Source of the DNA: Brunnivagina elsteri CCALA 953
GTDB lineage: Bacteria > Cyanobacteriota > Cyanobacteriia > Cyanobacteriales > Nostocaceae
Assembly: GCF_002289455.1 (NCBI RefSeq)
Contig: NZ_NTFS01000013.1
Coordinates: 1 to 36,017 of the forward strand
DNA: 36,017 nucleotides
Direction of reading: 5' to 3'
Shown here: one piece after another, positions 1 through 7,674 of the stretch
Position numbering within the stretch: position 1 is the first letter of the stretch
How the letters are laid out: each line of letters begins with the position of its first letter
Notes under the pieces: model-generated
Database searches by the model: none
Seen by the model: only the letters and a program-made list of their open reading frames with translations
Told to the model about the DNA's origin: nothing
Made by a program: the position numbers and the translations under genes

Positions 1-550
1 TATAAAAATTTTATTTTCGAGATAAAATATTATTGAAATTGTGTGTAGCAAATGAAGAAAATATTAAGATTTTAAATAATAAACAAAATCGTATTATCTT
101 AACTAGAAAACTTTGATTGATTAATCATTGTAAATCTTATTAGATAAAAAGTTGACAACAAAAAAAATATAGAAAAAGTAGAAGATATTTTTAGCACTAT
201 CACGTCTCGATAATAATGTTTTTGCCAAAAGATTTCAGATTGCGATCGCTCAAATTCTATTGATGAATACTTTTGATTTTTCGATTTTTTGAATATGCGA
301 TTAATATATGATCGCATAACACTTCCTTTGGAACATCGCTCTGAGAAATTAGCCTTCAAACTACGAGAATTGGGAATCAACGGCGAAAATTTGTAGGATA
401 TGTTTACAGATTCCCAAAATCTAAAATCTAGACTTTCTTCGGTATCCCCTACCCCTCGCTTCCCATTCTAGATTCTGGGGATTTGTTACACTAATTGCAA
501 CCAGGATTTCAGTTTAATCCCCGAAACCAGCTGGACTTGCGAGGCAAAAC
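1..550. other. AT-rich spacer upstream of tldD
   Basis: No convincing gene lies here. A leftward 93-codon reading frame at 99-380 starts with TTG, has no ribosome binding site and resembles no family, so I left it out. The one visible structure is an inverted repeat at 294-318 (TATGCGAT and ATCGCATA around a 9-nt centre). The stretch just before tldD is unstructured. Confidence 0.6.
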
Positions 551-2023
551 ATGCTCATAGATACCTTACTTCTCTCGAAACAACTCCCAAATCTCCAATA
601 TTCTTCAACTCAGGAAAGATTCGATGAAACCTGGGAAGCTCCTTTAGCTACTTTACTCGGATTAGGACGGGCAGCAGGTGCGGACTTTATCGAGTTTTTC
701 CTCGAACGGGTTAACTATATTAGTTCCCTGGCTGAAGATGACACTATCACTAGCATTACCCCACGACTTTCTACTGGTGCTGGTGTACGGGTTTTCCTTG
801 GGAAAGCTGACTGCTACGTAACTACCAACGATTTATCTTTTACTGGTTTAAAGTCTGCTTTAGAAAAAGCGCTGGGAATCATGGGTTTGCAATTGCCTGC
901 ACCTAATGCCTTTGTTCCCGAAATAAATTTAGAATTATTACGAGATTATGCCACAAAACGTGGTAAAGATGGCTGGTTGCCTCTATGTAGTTCCATCCGG
1001 GAAATGGGTGAAGTTCTCCTTGATGGCACTGCAAAACTACAAAAAACTGCAAGTCACATCCAATCCCGTCGCGCTACCTATTTCCGCGATTGGCAGGAGG
1101 TTTTAGTTGCTGCTAGTGATGGTACTTTTGCTCGCGATATTCGTCTCACTCAGTCGGTAGGTTTTAATTTACTTTGTGCGGATGGGGCAAATCGAACTTC
1201 GATCGCAGAACGTGCTGGTAATACAAGTGACCCCAATTTCTTACGTAGCTGGAATTATCATGAATCTGCTGAACATATTTCTGAGTCTGCGGGTAAGATG
1301 CTGTATGCAGATTATGTCGAATCGGGTAATTATCCAATTGTGATGGCAAATCATTTTGGTGGGGTTATTTTCCACGAAGCTTGCGGACATTTGCTGGAAA
1401 CTACCCAAATTGAGCGTAATACTACCCCATTTATTGATAAAAAAGGCGAAAAAATTGCCCATGAAAGTTTGACTGCATGGGATGAGGGACGTTCGGAAAA
1501 TGCCTTTGGAACTATTGATATGGATGATGAAGGGATGCCAGCACAGCGTACTCTGTTGATTGAGAAAGGTGTGTTGAAGAACTTTTTGGCAGATCGGGCT
1601 GGTTCTGTACGTACAGGTCATCCTCGCACGGGTAGCGGTCGCCGTCAAGGTTTTACTTTTGCCGCAGCAAGTCGGATGCGGAATACTTATATTGCTACGG
1701 GTGAGTATAGCGTTGATGATGTGTTTGCTTCCGTTGAGAAGGGGATTTACTGTAAGAAAATGGGTGGTGGTAGTGTTGGTGCTACTGGACAATTTAATTT
1801 TGGTGTGGATGAAGCTTATTTAATTGAAAATGGGAAAGTTACCAAGCCTTTGAAAGGTGCGACTTTGATTGGTGAAGCTAAGGAAATCATGAATAAGATT
1901 TCTATGTGTTCCCAAGATTTATCACTTGCTCCGGGGTTCTGTGGTTCGGTATCGGGCAGTATTTATACTACGGTTGGTCAACCACACATCAAAGTTGATT
2001 CGATTACTGTTGGTGGACGTTGA
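551..2023 (+). CDS. tldD: TldD family metalloprotease subunit
   Basis: This is the catalytic subunit of the TldD/TldE protease, a cytosolic heterodimer known in other bacteria to degrade unfolded peptides and to mature some modified peptides. At 490 residues it has the usual family length. The zinc motif HExxxH is present as HEACGH at residues 275-280. Near the C-terminus, Cys464 in PGFCG falls where E. coli TldD has its third zinc ligand (alignment from memory). The protein ends with the typical [14 protein letters not shown] block. ATG 551 is preceded by GAGG at 541-544 with a 6-nt spacer. tldE follows 136 bp downstream on the same strand, so the two are probably co-expressed, although a palindromic repeat sits between them. 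Confidence 0.95.
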   Translation: MLIDTLLLSKQLPNLQYSSTQERFDETWEAPLATLLGLGRAAGADFIEFFLERVNYISSLAEDDTITSITPRLSTGAGVRVFLGKADCYVTTNDLSFTGLKSALEKALGIMGLQLPAPNAFVPEINLELLRDYATKRGKDGWLPLCSSIREMGEVLLDGTAKLQKTASHIQSRRATYFRDWQEVLVAASDGTFARDIRLTQSVGFNLLCADGANRTSIAERAGNTSDPNFLRSWNYHESAEHISESAGKMLYADYVESGNYPIVMANHFGGVIFHEACGHLLETTQIERNTTPFIDKKGEKIAHESLTAWDEGRSENAFGTIDMDDEGMPAQRTLLIEKGVLKNFLADRAGSVRTGHPRTGSGRRQGFTFAAASRMRNTYIATGEYSVDDVFASVEKGIYCKKMGGGSVGATGQFNFGVDEAYLIENGKVTKPLKGATLIGEAKEIMNKISMCSQDLSLAPGFCGSVSGSIYTTVGQPHIKVDSITVGGR

Positions 2024-2076
2024 ATATATTTAAATATATTAAATATATACAGAGAGACGCGATATATCGCGTCTCT
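2023..2076. repeat. Two adjacent palindromes between tldD and tldE
   Basis: Immediately after the tldD stop codon, 2023-2040 is a perfect 18-bp AT palindrome (AATATATTT and its complement). At 2053-2076 lies a perfect 24-bp palindrome whose left half is AGAGACGCGATA. The second belongs to a small family with AGACG/CGTCT ends and variable cores, also at 12856, 27410 and 33160. No T-run follows, so a classical terminator is unlikely. In the transcript both would fold into hairpins that could protect the tldD message end or alter tldE expression. Confidence 0.85.
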
Positions 2077-2159
2077 ACAGACCAACATAAACCAATATTT
2101 CAACATAGACCAAGATTAAAGAATAATTAAAATTCCCATCAAATTCATCAAAAATCGGT

Positions 2160-3500
2160 ATGGCAAAGATTCAAGAAATAGCATCTGCGGCAAAATCTAG
2201 CGCAAATAAACTTGGTATCAAAAAGTTTGATATCTATGGCTCTGCGGTGGATTCTACTAGTGTCCAAGTTGACCAGGGTGAGCCCAGACAAGTCAAAGCA
2301 TCGAATTTATCGGGTGTGACCGTTCGCGTCTGGAATGAAGAAAATACAATGGGTGTGACAAGCACTACCGATGTTGACCCCAAAGGTTTAGAATTGGCAT
2401 TGAAAACAGCGTATGATGCCAGCTTTTTTGGTGTCAAAGAGAACGTTCCCGATTTTAGCCCGGAAGCGATCGCACCATTAACGGTAAAAGCTACTGAAAA
2501 GGTGGAGCAAGCTGGAGTTACGGAGCTAATTAATAGTTTAATATTGGCTGAAAAGGAATTAATGGCTGCACATCCGGCTATTAAGGGTGTACCTTACAAT
2601 AATTTGGCACAGCGTGATATTGATCGCTTTTATTTAAATAGCGATGGTGCGTTAAGAACTGAGTCGCATTCTTTAGCTTCGGTGTATTTGTATAGCAAAA
2701 CTGAGGAGGAGGGTAAAAAACCCCGCAGTGGTGGAGCTTTTAGAATTAGTCATGGAGTTAAGGATTTAGATATCAATGGCTGTATCAAGGAAACTGCTGA
2801 GAAAACTATTAGCCATTTGAATTATGAAAAGGTACAAACTGGGAAATATACTGTTGTGTTTTCTCCAGATGCTTTTTTAAGTTTGTTGGCTGCTTTTTCT
2901 AATCTTTATAACGCTCAAAATATTCTCGACAAACAAAGTCTTTCTACTCTTGATGATATTGGGAAGGAAATTGCTTCTCCTTTAATTTGTGTCTGTGATG
3001 ATGCTTTAAATCCGGCTAATGTTGGTGCGGAATCTTTTGATGGTGAAGGTACTCCAACTCGTCGAGTTTCTCTGATTGAAAATGGTATTTTAAGTGGTTT
3101 TCTCCACAGTGCGGGAACTGCTAAACGGATGAATGCTAAACCAACTGGAAATGCCAGTATTGGGTCAAAGGTTAGTGTTAGTCCCAATTTTTATCATGTT
3201 TCGGCAGGTAAAAAAGCGGAGCAGGAATTGAGTTTGGAAACGGCAGAAAATGTAATTTTAATTGATGATTTACAGGCTTTACATGCTGGTGTTAAAGCTT
3301 TGCAAGGTTCGTTTTCTTTGCCTTTTGATGGTTGGATGATTAATAAAGGTGTGAAAACTAGTATTGAATCTGCGACTGTTGCTGGTGATTTTTTAACTGT
3401 GTTGAAATCGATTATTTTTGTTGAGAAAGAACCTGAGTTAACTCCTGCTGGTGTTTGTCCTCGTGTTTGGGTTGAAGGGCTTTCGATTACTGGAGAATAG
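2160..3500 (+). CDS. tldE: TldE/PmbA family protease partner
   Basis: This is the non-catalytic partner of TldD (PmbA in E. coli). It shares the TldD fold but lacks the HExxxH zinc motif; none is visible in its 446 residues. Family marks are the N-terminal self-association region, the central FDGEGTPTRRVSLIENG stretch and an NASIGSKVSVSPNF segment in the C-terminal half. The neighbouring tldD gene fixes the assignment. No clear ribosome binding site precedes ATG 2160, but the protein aligns with the family from its first residues. The usual occurrence of the two genes as a pair supports an obligate heterodimer. Confidence 0.93.
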   Translation: MAKIQEIASAAKSSANKLGIKKFDIYGSAVDSTSVQVDQGEPRQVKASNLSGVTVRVWNEENTMGVTSTTDVDPKGLELALKTAYDASFFGVKENVPDFSPEAIAPLTVKATEKVEQAGVTELINSLILAEKELMAAHPAIKGVPYNNLAQRDIDRFYLNSDGALRTESHSLASVYLYSKTEEEGKKPRSGGAFRISHGVKDLDINGCIKETAEKTISHLNYEKVQTGKYTVVFSPDAFLSLLAAFSNLYNAQNILDKQSLSTLDDIGKEIASPLICVCDDALNPANVGAESFDGEGTPTRRVSLIENGILSGFLHSAGTAKRMNAKPTGNASIGSKVSVSPNFYHVSAGKKAEQELSLETAENVILIDDLQALHAGVKALQGSFSLPFDGWMINKGVKTSIESATVAGDFLTVLKSIIFVEKEPELTPAGVCPRVWVEGLSITGE

Positions 3501-3514
3501 ATCGCATGGGTTTA

Positions 3515-3737
3515 ATATCCCTGATTTCTGTGTACAAGTTTTAAATTTGACGACAAGCATAACTTAGAAGTCGGGGATATGGCAGTTTGCGATCGCTCGA
3601 TGCGACTAAAAATATCAGGTTATTTGGAGCGATATGCCTTTGGCATTAAGCTTTGCTTATCGCGTGGGTTCAATATCCCCGACTTCTGTGTAACATCTGT
3701 AAATTTGACGATAAGCATGGTTAGAAGTCGGGGATAT
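3515..3737. repeat. Tandem copies of an inverted-repeat element
   Basis: Two copies of a ~65-bp element lie in direct orientation. Copy 2 (3673-3737) has perfect 15-bp inverted ends, ATATCCCCGACTTCT and AGAAGTCGGGGATAT. Copy 1 (3515-3580) has the same right arm and a slightly degraded left arm. Their interiors share TAAATTTGACGA(C/T)AAGCAT. A third degraded half-copy follows at about 3750-3798 (TTTAGCAATAAGCATTGG, then GAGAAGTCAGG). Between the copies, 3629-3664 holds a different repeat made of small hairpins (ATGCC-TTT-GGCAT, AAGC-TTT-GCTT). A related mini-palindrome is at 35951-35978. Confidence 0.85.
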
Positions 3738-3788
3738 GGCAGTTTGCGAGCTTTAAATTTAGCAATAAGCATTGGTGAGAAGTCAGGT

Positions 3789-4232
3789 TTAATATTCTCC
3801 ACCAATACCAAGATTGACGTTAAATAATTCTGTTCCTGCCAAATTGACACCAATGAGGTTAGCTCCATCAAGTTCAGCACTGATAAATTGGGCATTGGTG
3901 AGGTTAGCATTCATCATGTTGGCATTATTTAAGCTAACACTGTTAACAAATGCCGATGTTAGGTTGGCAGATTGCAGGTTTGCTCCTGTTAAATCTGCTC
4001 CTTCTAAGTTGGCATTTTTGAGATTTGCACCTTTTAAATTGGCATTCCGTAAATCTGCCCCAATTAAATGCGCTCCTTGGAGATTTGCACCACTCAAATC
4101 ACATCCTTGGCATTCTCTAGTTTCAATTAAACGACGAACGTTACTATTTACGTCGATTTTTTGCGCTGACGCTGGTGCTGTAAAATATAATGTACTAACT
4201 AATGCGATCGCAGTCAATAATTTACTTGTCAT
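3789..4232 (-). CDS. Secreted pentapeptide-repeat protein
   Basis: A 147-residue protein. It has a signal peptide with probable cleavage after the ASA at residues 21-23, then a short linker containing the CQGCDLSGANL motif typical of a cyanobacterial exported pentapeptide family. About 16 tandem A(N/D)LXX repeats run to the C-terminus and predict a right-handed quadrilateral beta-helix. The start has GGGGAG 6-9 nt upstream on the minus strand. No enzymatic residues are recognisable, and the role of such periplasmic or thylakoid-lumen pentapeptide proteins is not known. The 3' end reaches into the degraded third copy of the flanking repeat, so the C-terminal residues (NLGIGGEY) may derive from it. 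Confidence 0.88.
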   Translation of the reverse strand: MTSKLLTAIALVSTLYFTAPASAQKIDVNSNVRRLIETRECQGCDLSGANLQGAHLIGADLRNANLKGANLKNANLEGADLTGANLQSANLTSAFVNSVSLNNANMMNANLTNAQFISAELDGANLIGVNLAGTELFNVNLGIGGEY

Positions 4233-4366
4233 GTTTTTCTCCCCACACTTTTTAATCTTTGATATCTTTATAGGTTGGCTGAAATAAACATGTCTAGAAA
4301 TATAACTAGTTTTTCACATTCGGTTTATATCCAACCTGTTACTAGTTACTACAATTTTATTTTGAT

Positions 4367-4403
4367 GCATTCCTGAAATTTATTCATCTCACGTTAGGAA
4401 TGC
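4367..4403. repeat. 8-bp inverted repeat
   Basis: GCATTCCT (4367-4374) and AGGAATGC (4396-4403) flank a 21-nt centre. It lies just past the stop codon of the small leftward reading frame at 4404-4514. It has no strong T-run, so a terminator role is only possible. Confidence 0.4.
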
Positions 4404-4514
4404 TTAATATACTTCGCTGGGTTGAAACTCGCTATCGGTTTGATGTAAGTTATAGCGTTTTTGTAAATCGCTGAGACTTTTAATTTTCTCGGTAATTGCT
4501 GTGCTACTTACCAT
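4404..4514 (-). pseudogene. 36-codon remnant, N-terminus of a restriction-type protein
   Basis: A 36-residue leftward frame starts MVSSTAITEKIKSL and continues with SDLQKRYNLHQTD. GGGAG lies 9 nt before its ATG, so translation may still begin. The pattern (T)AITxxIxSLxDLxxRFNLxQT resembles the N-terminus of cyanobacterial type I restriction-like or related uncharacterised proteins, as I remember them. After about 30 residues it runs into QPSEVY and a stop, with no continuation in any frame. It lies 62 bp after pyrB. I read it as the surviving head of a deleted gene. It could instead be a genuine tiny protein. Confidence 0.45.
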
Positions 4515-4575
4515 TTACTTTCATCTCCCAATTTTCACATCATAGCTATCTGTAGGGAAGATTTTGCAGAGTTAT

Positions 4576-5598
4576 TTACCCCACAGCTTTCCCACTACCA
4601 ATTAAATACAACAATGCCATCCGTACAGCAACACCGCTAGTAACTTGAGTTTGAATCAAACTAAATTCCGGGTCATCCATTAAATCTGAGCTAATTTCGA
4701 CACCACGGTTAACAGGTCCAGGATGCAGTATTTTGACATTAGGCTTACAGTGCTTGAGTTGTGAGCGAGTAATGCCAAATAGCTGATGGTATTCTCGCAA
4801 ACTCGGTAATAAATTTGCCGTCATCCGTTCTTTTTGTAAACGCAGTGTCATCACAAAATCAGCGTCACGTAATGCGGGTTCGAGATGCCAATGGACGAAG
4901 AGTTTACGATTGGGGATTTGGTCAATTTCCTTGATTTCTTCATCATTGACAAAATCAGCAAACCACTTGGGTAAAAGTGTTGGTGGTGCAGCGAGGTGTA
5001 CTTCAGCACCACTTGCTGTTAGACTCCAGATATTGGAACGGGCGACTCGCGAATGTAAAATATCACCAACGATCGCAATTTTTTTATCTTTTAAGAGTTC
5101 AAGTCGGGGTTCGATTGGATCGATCAGGGTACAAATGGTAAATAAATCTAACAAACCTTGGGATGGATGTTCGTGCTGTCCATCTCCAGCATTGAGAACA
5201 CTGACACGTTCCCCCAGTCTATCAAGTTCGGCTGCGATCGCACTTGGTACACCAGCTTCTTTATGGCGAATCACCATGATATCGCATCCCATCGCCAAAT
5301 AAGTTTTTGCCGTATCGAGAATTGTTTCTCCCTTCGTCATCGAAGAAGTGGCACTAGTAAAATTGAGGGTATCGGCTGAAAGACGCTTGGCAGCTAGCTC
5401 AAAGCTGCTACGAGTGCGTGTCGAAGACTCAAAAAAGAGATTTGCCACCACTTGCCCTTGCAAAGCTGGGACTTTTTTTGTCCGTCGTGACAACACTTCG
5501 CGAAAACTGGCAGCAGCTTTCAAAACAGTGTCGTATTCAATTGGTGTAAAATCCGCGAGGGACAGTATATGATGACGATTCCAGGTAGTAGTAGACAT
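4576..5598 (-). CDS. pyrB: Aspartate carbamoyltransferase catalytic subunit
   Basis: Catalyses carbamoyl phosphate + L-aspartate to N-carbamoyl-L-aspartate, the committed step of pyrimidine synthesis, in the cytosol. The 340 residues match the catalytic chain. The carbamoyl-phosphate signature STRTR is at 59-63 ([13 protein letters not shown]), the loop Lys89 is in SMTKGET, HPSQ is at 144-147 and HPGPVNRG lies near the C-terminus. No regulatory chain gene (pyrI) is nearby, which fits the unregulated trimer-type enzymes of many bacteria. The genes upstream and downstream are unrelated, so it is probably transcribed alone from the 347-bp spacer to its right. Confidence 0.97.
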   Translation of the reverse strand: MSTTTWNRHHILSLADFTPIEYDTVLKAAASFREVLSRRTKKVPALQGQVVANLFFESSTRTRSSFELAAKRLSADTLNFTSATSSMTKGETILDTAKTYLAMGCDIMVIRHKEAGVPSAIAAELDRLGERVSVLNAGDGQHEHPSQGLLDLFTICTLIDPIEPRLELLKDKKIAIVGDILHSRVARSNIWSLTASGAEVHLAAPPTLLPKWFADFVNDEEIKEIDQIPNRKLFVHWHLEPALRDADFVMTLRLQKERMTANLLPSLREYHQLFGITRSQLKHCKPNVKILHPGPVNRGVEISSDLMDDPEFSLIQTQVTSGVAVRMALLYLIGSGKAVG

Positions 5599-5945
5599 AA
5601 ATAGCTAGTAGCTCTCTGCACGGGGACACAAATAAATATGTCTTAACAGTTCTCTAATTTACACGTGCAGGAAAAATCATACCACCCGTTCTGAGATTAC
5701 AATCAGATTTCAACTAATATTAACTTTTTGATGATACGTCAGAGATATCAAACTTTGCTGATTGCGATCGCGTTTAAGCGATTCTCAGTTGAGCGAAGTC
5801 GAGTTGGTAGTAGAAAATACTGTAGGGGCAAACGGTTGTTTGCCCTGAATATATTTGCCCTGAATATATTGGAGACAAGTGATTCATAACATCCAATTCC
5901 ATGAAGATTTTTCATGGGATTTATCACAAAACCAATACCCCCAAA
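5599..5945. other. Spacer between DUF1824 gene and pyrB
   Basis: This spacer presumably carries the pyrB promoter. A hairpin is at 5826-5845 (GGGCAAAC and GTTTGCCC around GGTT). It runs into two perfect 15-bp tandem copies of TTTGCCCTGAATATA (5839-5853 and 5854-5868). A rightward frame starting near 5879 is the antisense shadow of the DUF1824 gene. Confidence 0.6.
5826..5868. repeat. Hairpin overlapping a 15-bp tandem duplication
   Basis: The right arm of the hairpin GGGCAAAC/GTTTGCCC forms part of the first copy of TTTGCCCTGAATATA. The second copy follows without a gap. The partial doubling looks like slippage at the edge of a palindromic repeat. Confidence 0.8.
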
Positions 5946-6371
5946 CTACACAAATAAATCGAGGGGTAAATGCCCGAACATCTCATTCACCCCATCTTGA
6001 TGGTAAGACTGACAAGACACTAATACTCCACGATGGTGTCCTGAATATGAATCAATGTAACACAAACCGTTTTTACCATTCAACTTGATGTAAACTGGTC
6101 CTTCCATCACAGGTAAATCGCTTGGTGGTTCGTATCCCAAAGCCAGGGAATAGGTTTTCATAGCCGTCAAACCCTCCTCAGCAGTATCAGCGCAAATACC
6201 TAATATTTGGTAGTCAGAAATACTAGTAATCGCGACCAAAGCTTTGCGGATTAAAGCTTTTTCTGAACTTTTGATTGGAGGTGCAATATCAACGCAATTG
6301 AACTTATTCAGAATTTTTTTAGCGTCTTGGAGTGTGGGATTGGTTTGGGTTTGAGGTTGTTGGCTTGTCAT
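5946..6371 (-). CDS. DUF1824 family protein
   Basis: A 141-residue soluble protein of the DUF1824 family, found in cyanobacteria and of unknown function. The diagnostic C-terminal stretch is present: a YIKLNGK segment, then CYIDSYSGHHRGVLVSCQS and the GVNEMFGHLPLDLF end. The N-terminus (TLQDAKKILNKFNC) is a predicted helix. The length is usual for the family. It lies 179 bp downstream of the prohibitin-like gene on the same strand, but a terminator candidate separates them, so it probably has its own promoter. No catalytic motif is visible. Confidence 0.85.
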   Translation of the reverse strand: MTSQQPQTQTNPTLQDAKKILNKFNCVDIAPPIKSSEKALIRKALVAITSISDYQILGICADTAEEGLTAMKTYSLALGYEPPSDLPVMEGPVYIKLNGKNGLCYIDSYSGHHRGVLVSCQSYHQDGVNEMFGHLPLDLFV

Positions 6372-6440
6372 AAAATCCGCTTATTTTTGGCTGGGTTTGC
6401 TGTTTTGTGGGAACGAGTTACTCTCTTAAATACTAAATCC

Positions 6441-6511
6441 AAAAAAGCCAGAGAATTTCGCAAGGAGGTTGAAATAATTTCGACTACATCATTTTACGAT
6501 TCTTCTCTGGC
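6441..6511 (-). terminator. Candidate terminator of the prohibitin-like gene
   Basis: Read leftward, a 9-bp stem (GCCAGAGAA at 6511-6503 pairing with TTCTCTGGC at 6455-6447) is followed directly by TTTTTTGG. The 47-nt loop is long but contains its own inverted repeat (GAAAT-A-ATTTC). Its place 40 bp past the stop codon fits a Rho-independent terminator. Confidence 0.55.
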
Positions 6512-6550
6512 ATTGATGACTCCTGGTTGGAATAAACCTGGATGAGAGAT

Positions 6551-7393
6551 TTAATTCTGCATATCACCTAAGTTCAAAAGAAACGGTACATTGCTTTTGG
6601 AATCGCTACCAACGATAAGTACTTTTGGCATTTGGGCACCACCGCTTTTCCACGCTTCGATTGATTCCTTTTGCAATACTAACTGTCCTCCTTGAGCTTT
6701 TAATGTTTCCGCTAAGAGTCTTTGGGCTTCTGACCTACCTTTTGCTCGATTAATGTCTGCTTGGGCTTCCTGTTCGGCTTCCCGTGCGATGTAGACTGCT
6801 CGTTGTGCCCTTTGTTCGGCAATTTGTTTTTCCTCAACGGCTTTAGCAAATTCTGGAGAGAAGGTTAGGTCTATGACGCTAGTGTCTGAGACAATTATTC
6901 CATACTTATCTAATCTTTGACCCAATGCCGCATCAAAATCATCTTTGAGTTCGCTACGTCGGGTAATTGCTTCTTCTACAGTTCTACGGGCTGCTGCAAT
7001 TTTAAATGATTCTTGGGTTTGCGGCGCAATTATTTTGGCAACAATGTTTTCTAATGTACCTTGTGTTCTGCGTACTTGTACTACCTGAATTGGGTCAAGA
7101 CGAAAGTTGATTGCAAATCGTGCTGTTAACGTTTGCAAGTCTTTAGTGGAACTTTCTGCTGGAACTTCAAATTTTTGCACGGTTAAATCGTAGACATCAA
7201 CTACTGAGATAAATGGCGGTTTGAGGTGAATACCTTCTAGAAATGCCCCATCTGTGGCTTTCCCCAATATACTGATTACTCCTGCCTGTCCCGGATTAAT
7301 AATAATAAAGGAATTTAGACCAAGAAGTACCAGTATTGCTAGTATTGCGCCAATAATCGTACTTTGCAAACTACCTAATTGTAGATTTTTCAA
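6551..7393 (-). CDS. Prohibitin/SPFH domain membrane protein
   Basis: A 280-residue SPFH/prohibitin homologue that is membrane-anchored by one N-terminal helix (about residues 12-33). The PHB domain follows (from INPGQAGVISILGK), with a long Ala/Glu/Gln-rich coiled coil after it (around EKQIAEQRAQRAV and EAEQEAQADINRAKGRSEAQ). Family members form large ring assemblies in the membrane that organise proteases and quality control; the substrates in cyanobacteria are unclear. The start codon is TTG. It is well supported, because AGGAG lies 7 nt upstream (complement of 7401-7405) and no other start gives the anchor helix. A 49-bp palindrome lies just upstream. Confidence 0.93.
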   Translation of the reverse strand: MKNLQLGSLQSTIIGAILAILVLLGLNSFIIINPGQAGVISILGKATDGAFLEGIHLKPPFISVVDVYDLTVQKFEVPAESSTKDLQTLTARFAINFRLDPIQVVQVRRTQGTLENIVAKIIAPQTQESFKIAAARRTVEEAITRRSELKDDFDAALGQRLDKYGIIVSDTSVIDLTFSPEFAKAVEEKQIAEQRAQRAVYIAREAEQEAQADINRAKGRSEAQRLLAETLKAQGGQLVLQKESIEAWKSGGAQMPKVLIVGSDSKSNVPFLLNLGDMQN

Positions 7394-7488
7394 CTCCCCT
7401 CTCCTGTTTTTTGGTTGTTCGAGTAAAGAATACAGAAAGCAGAAGTCAGAAAATAGAAGGCAGAAAGAAGAAAAAACTATATTATGCC

Positions 7489-7537
7489 ATTAGCATCAGT
7501 CTTGAAAATATTAAATATTTTCAAGACTGATGCTAAT
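7489..7537. repeat. Perfect 49-bp palindrome between divergent genes
   Basis: Arms of 24 bp match without error around one central A at 7513. The left arm (7489-7512) begins ATTAGCATCAGTCTTG and the right arm (7514-7537) ends CAAGACTGATGCTAAT. It stands 96 bp upstream of the prohibitin-like gene and 138 bp upstream of the ABC exporter gene, which diverge, so it cannot terminate either. No T-run flanks it. It may be a protein binding site, an extruding cruciform or a short mobile palindrome. Confidence 0.9.
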
Positions 7538-7674
7538 TACTTATCCCAAAAAGTAACATTAGGGTGACACTAGAAACTCTGACTCCTATATTCTGACTCC
7601 TTAAATTTGCTAACCCCTGAGTATTCCTCTTCAATCGTGACACGACTTGCTCTGTTATGCTTGGTTTAATATAG

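Noticed and set aside
99-380. Leftward 93-codon reading frame in the first spacer
   Set aside because: It starts with TTG without a ribosome binding site, is built from AT-rich and HIP1 sequence and resembles no family.
1241-1792. Leftward 183-codon frame opposite tldD
   Set aside because: It is antisense to strongly conserved tldD sequence and has a His/Thr/Ile-rich, non-protein-like composition.
3515-3798. Repeats considered as a CRISPR array
   Set aside because: There are only two full units and a degraded half-unit, with conserved interiors instead of unique spacers, and no cas gene is in the window.
3814-4287. Rightward 157-codon frame rich in LAPFKLA-type repeats
   Set aside because: It is the complementary reading of the pentapeptide repeats on the other strand; the same applies to frames opposite the large pentapeptide gene.
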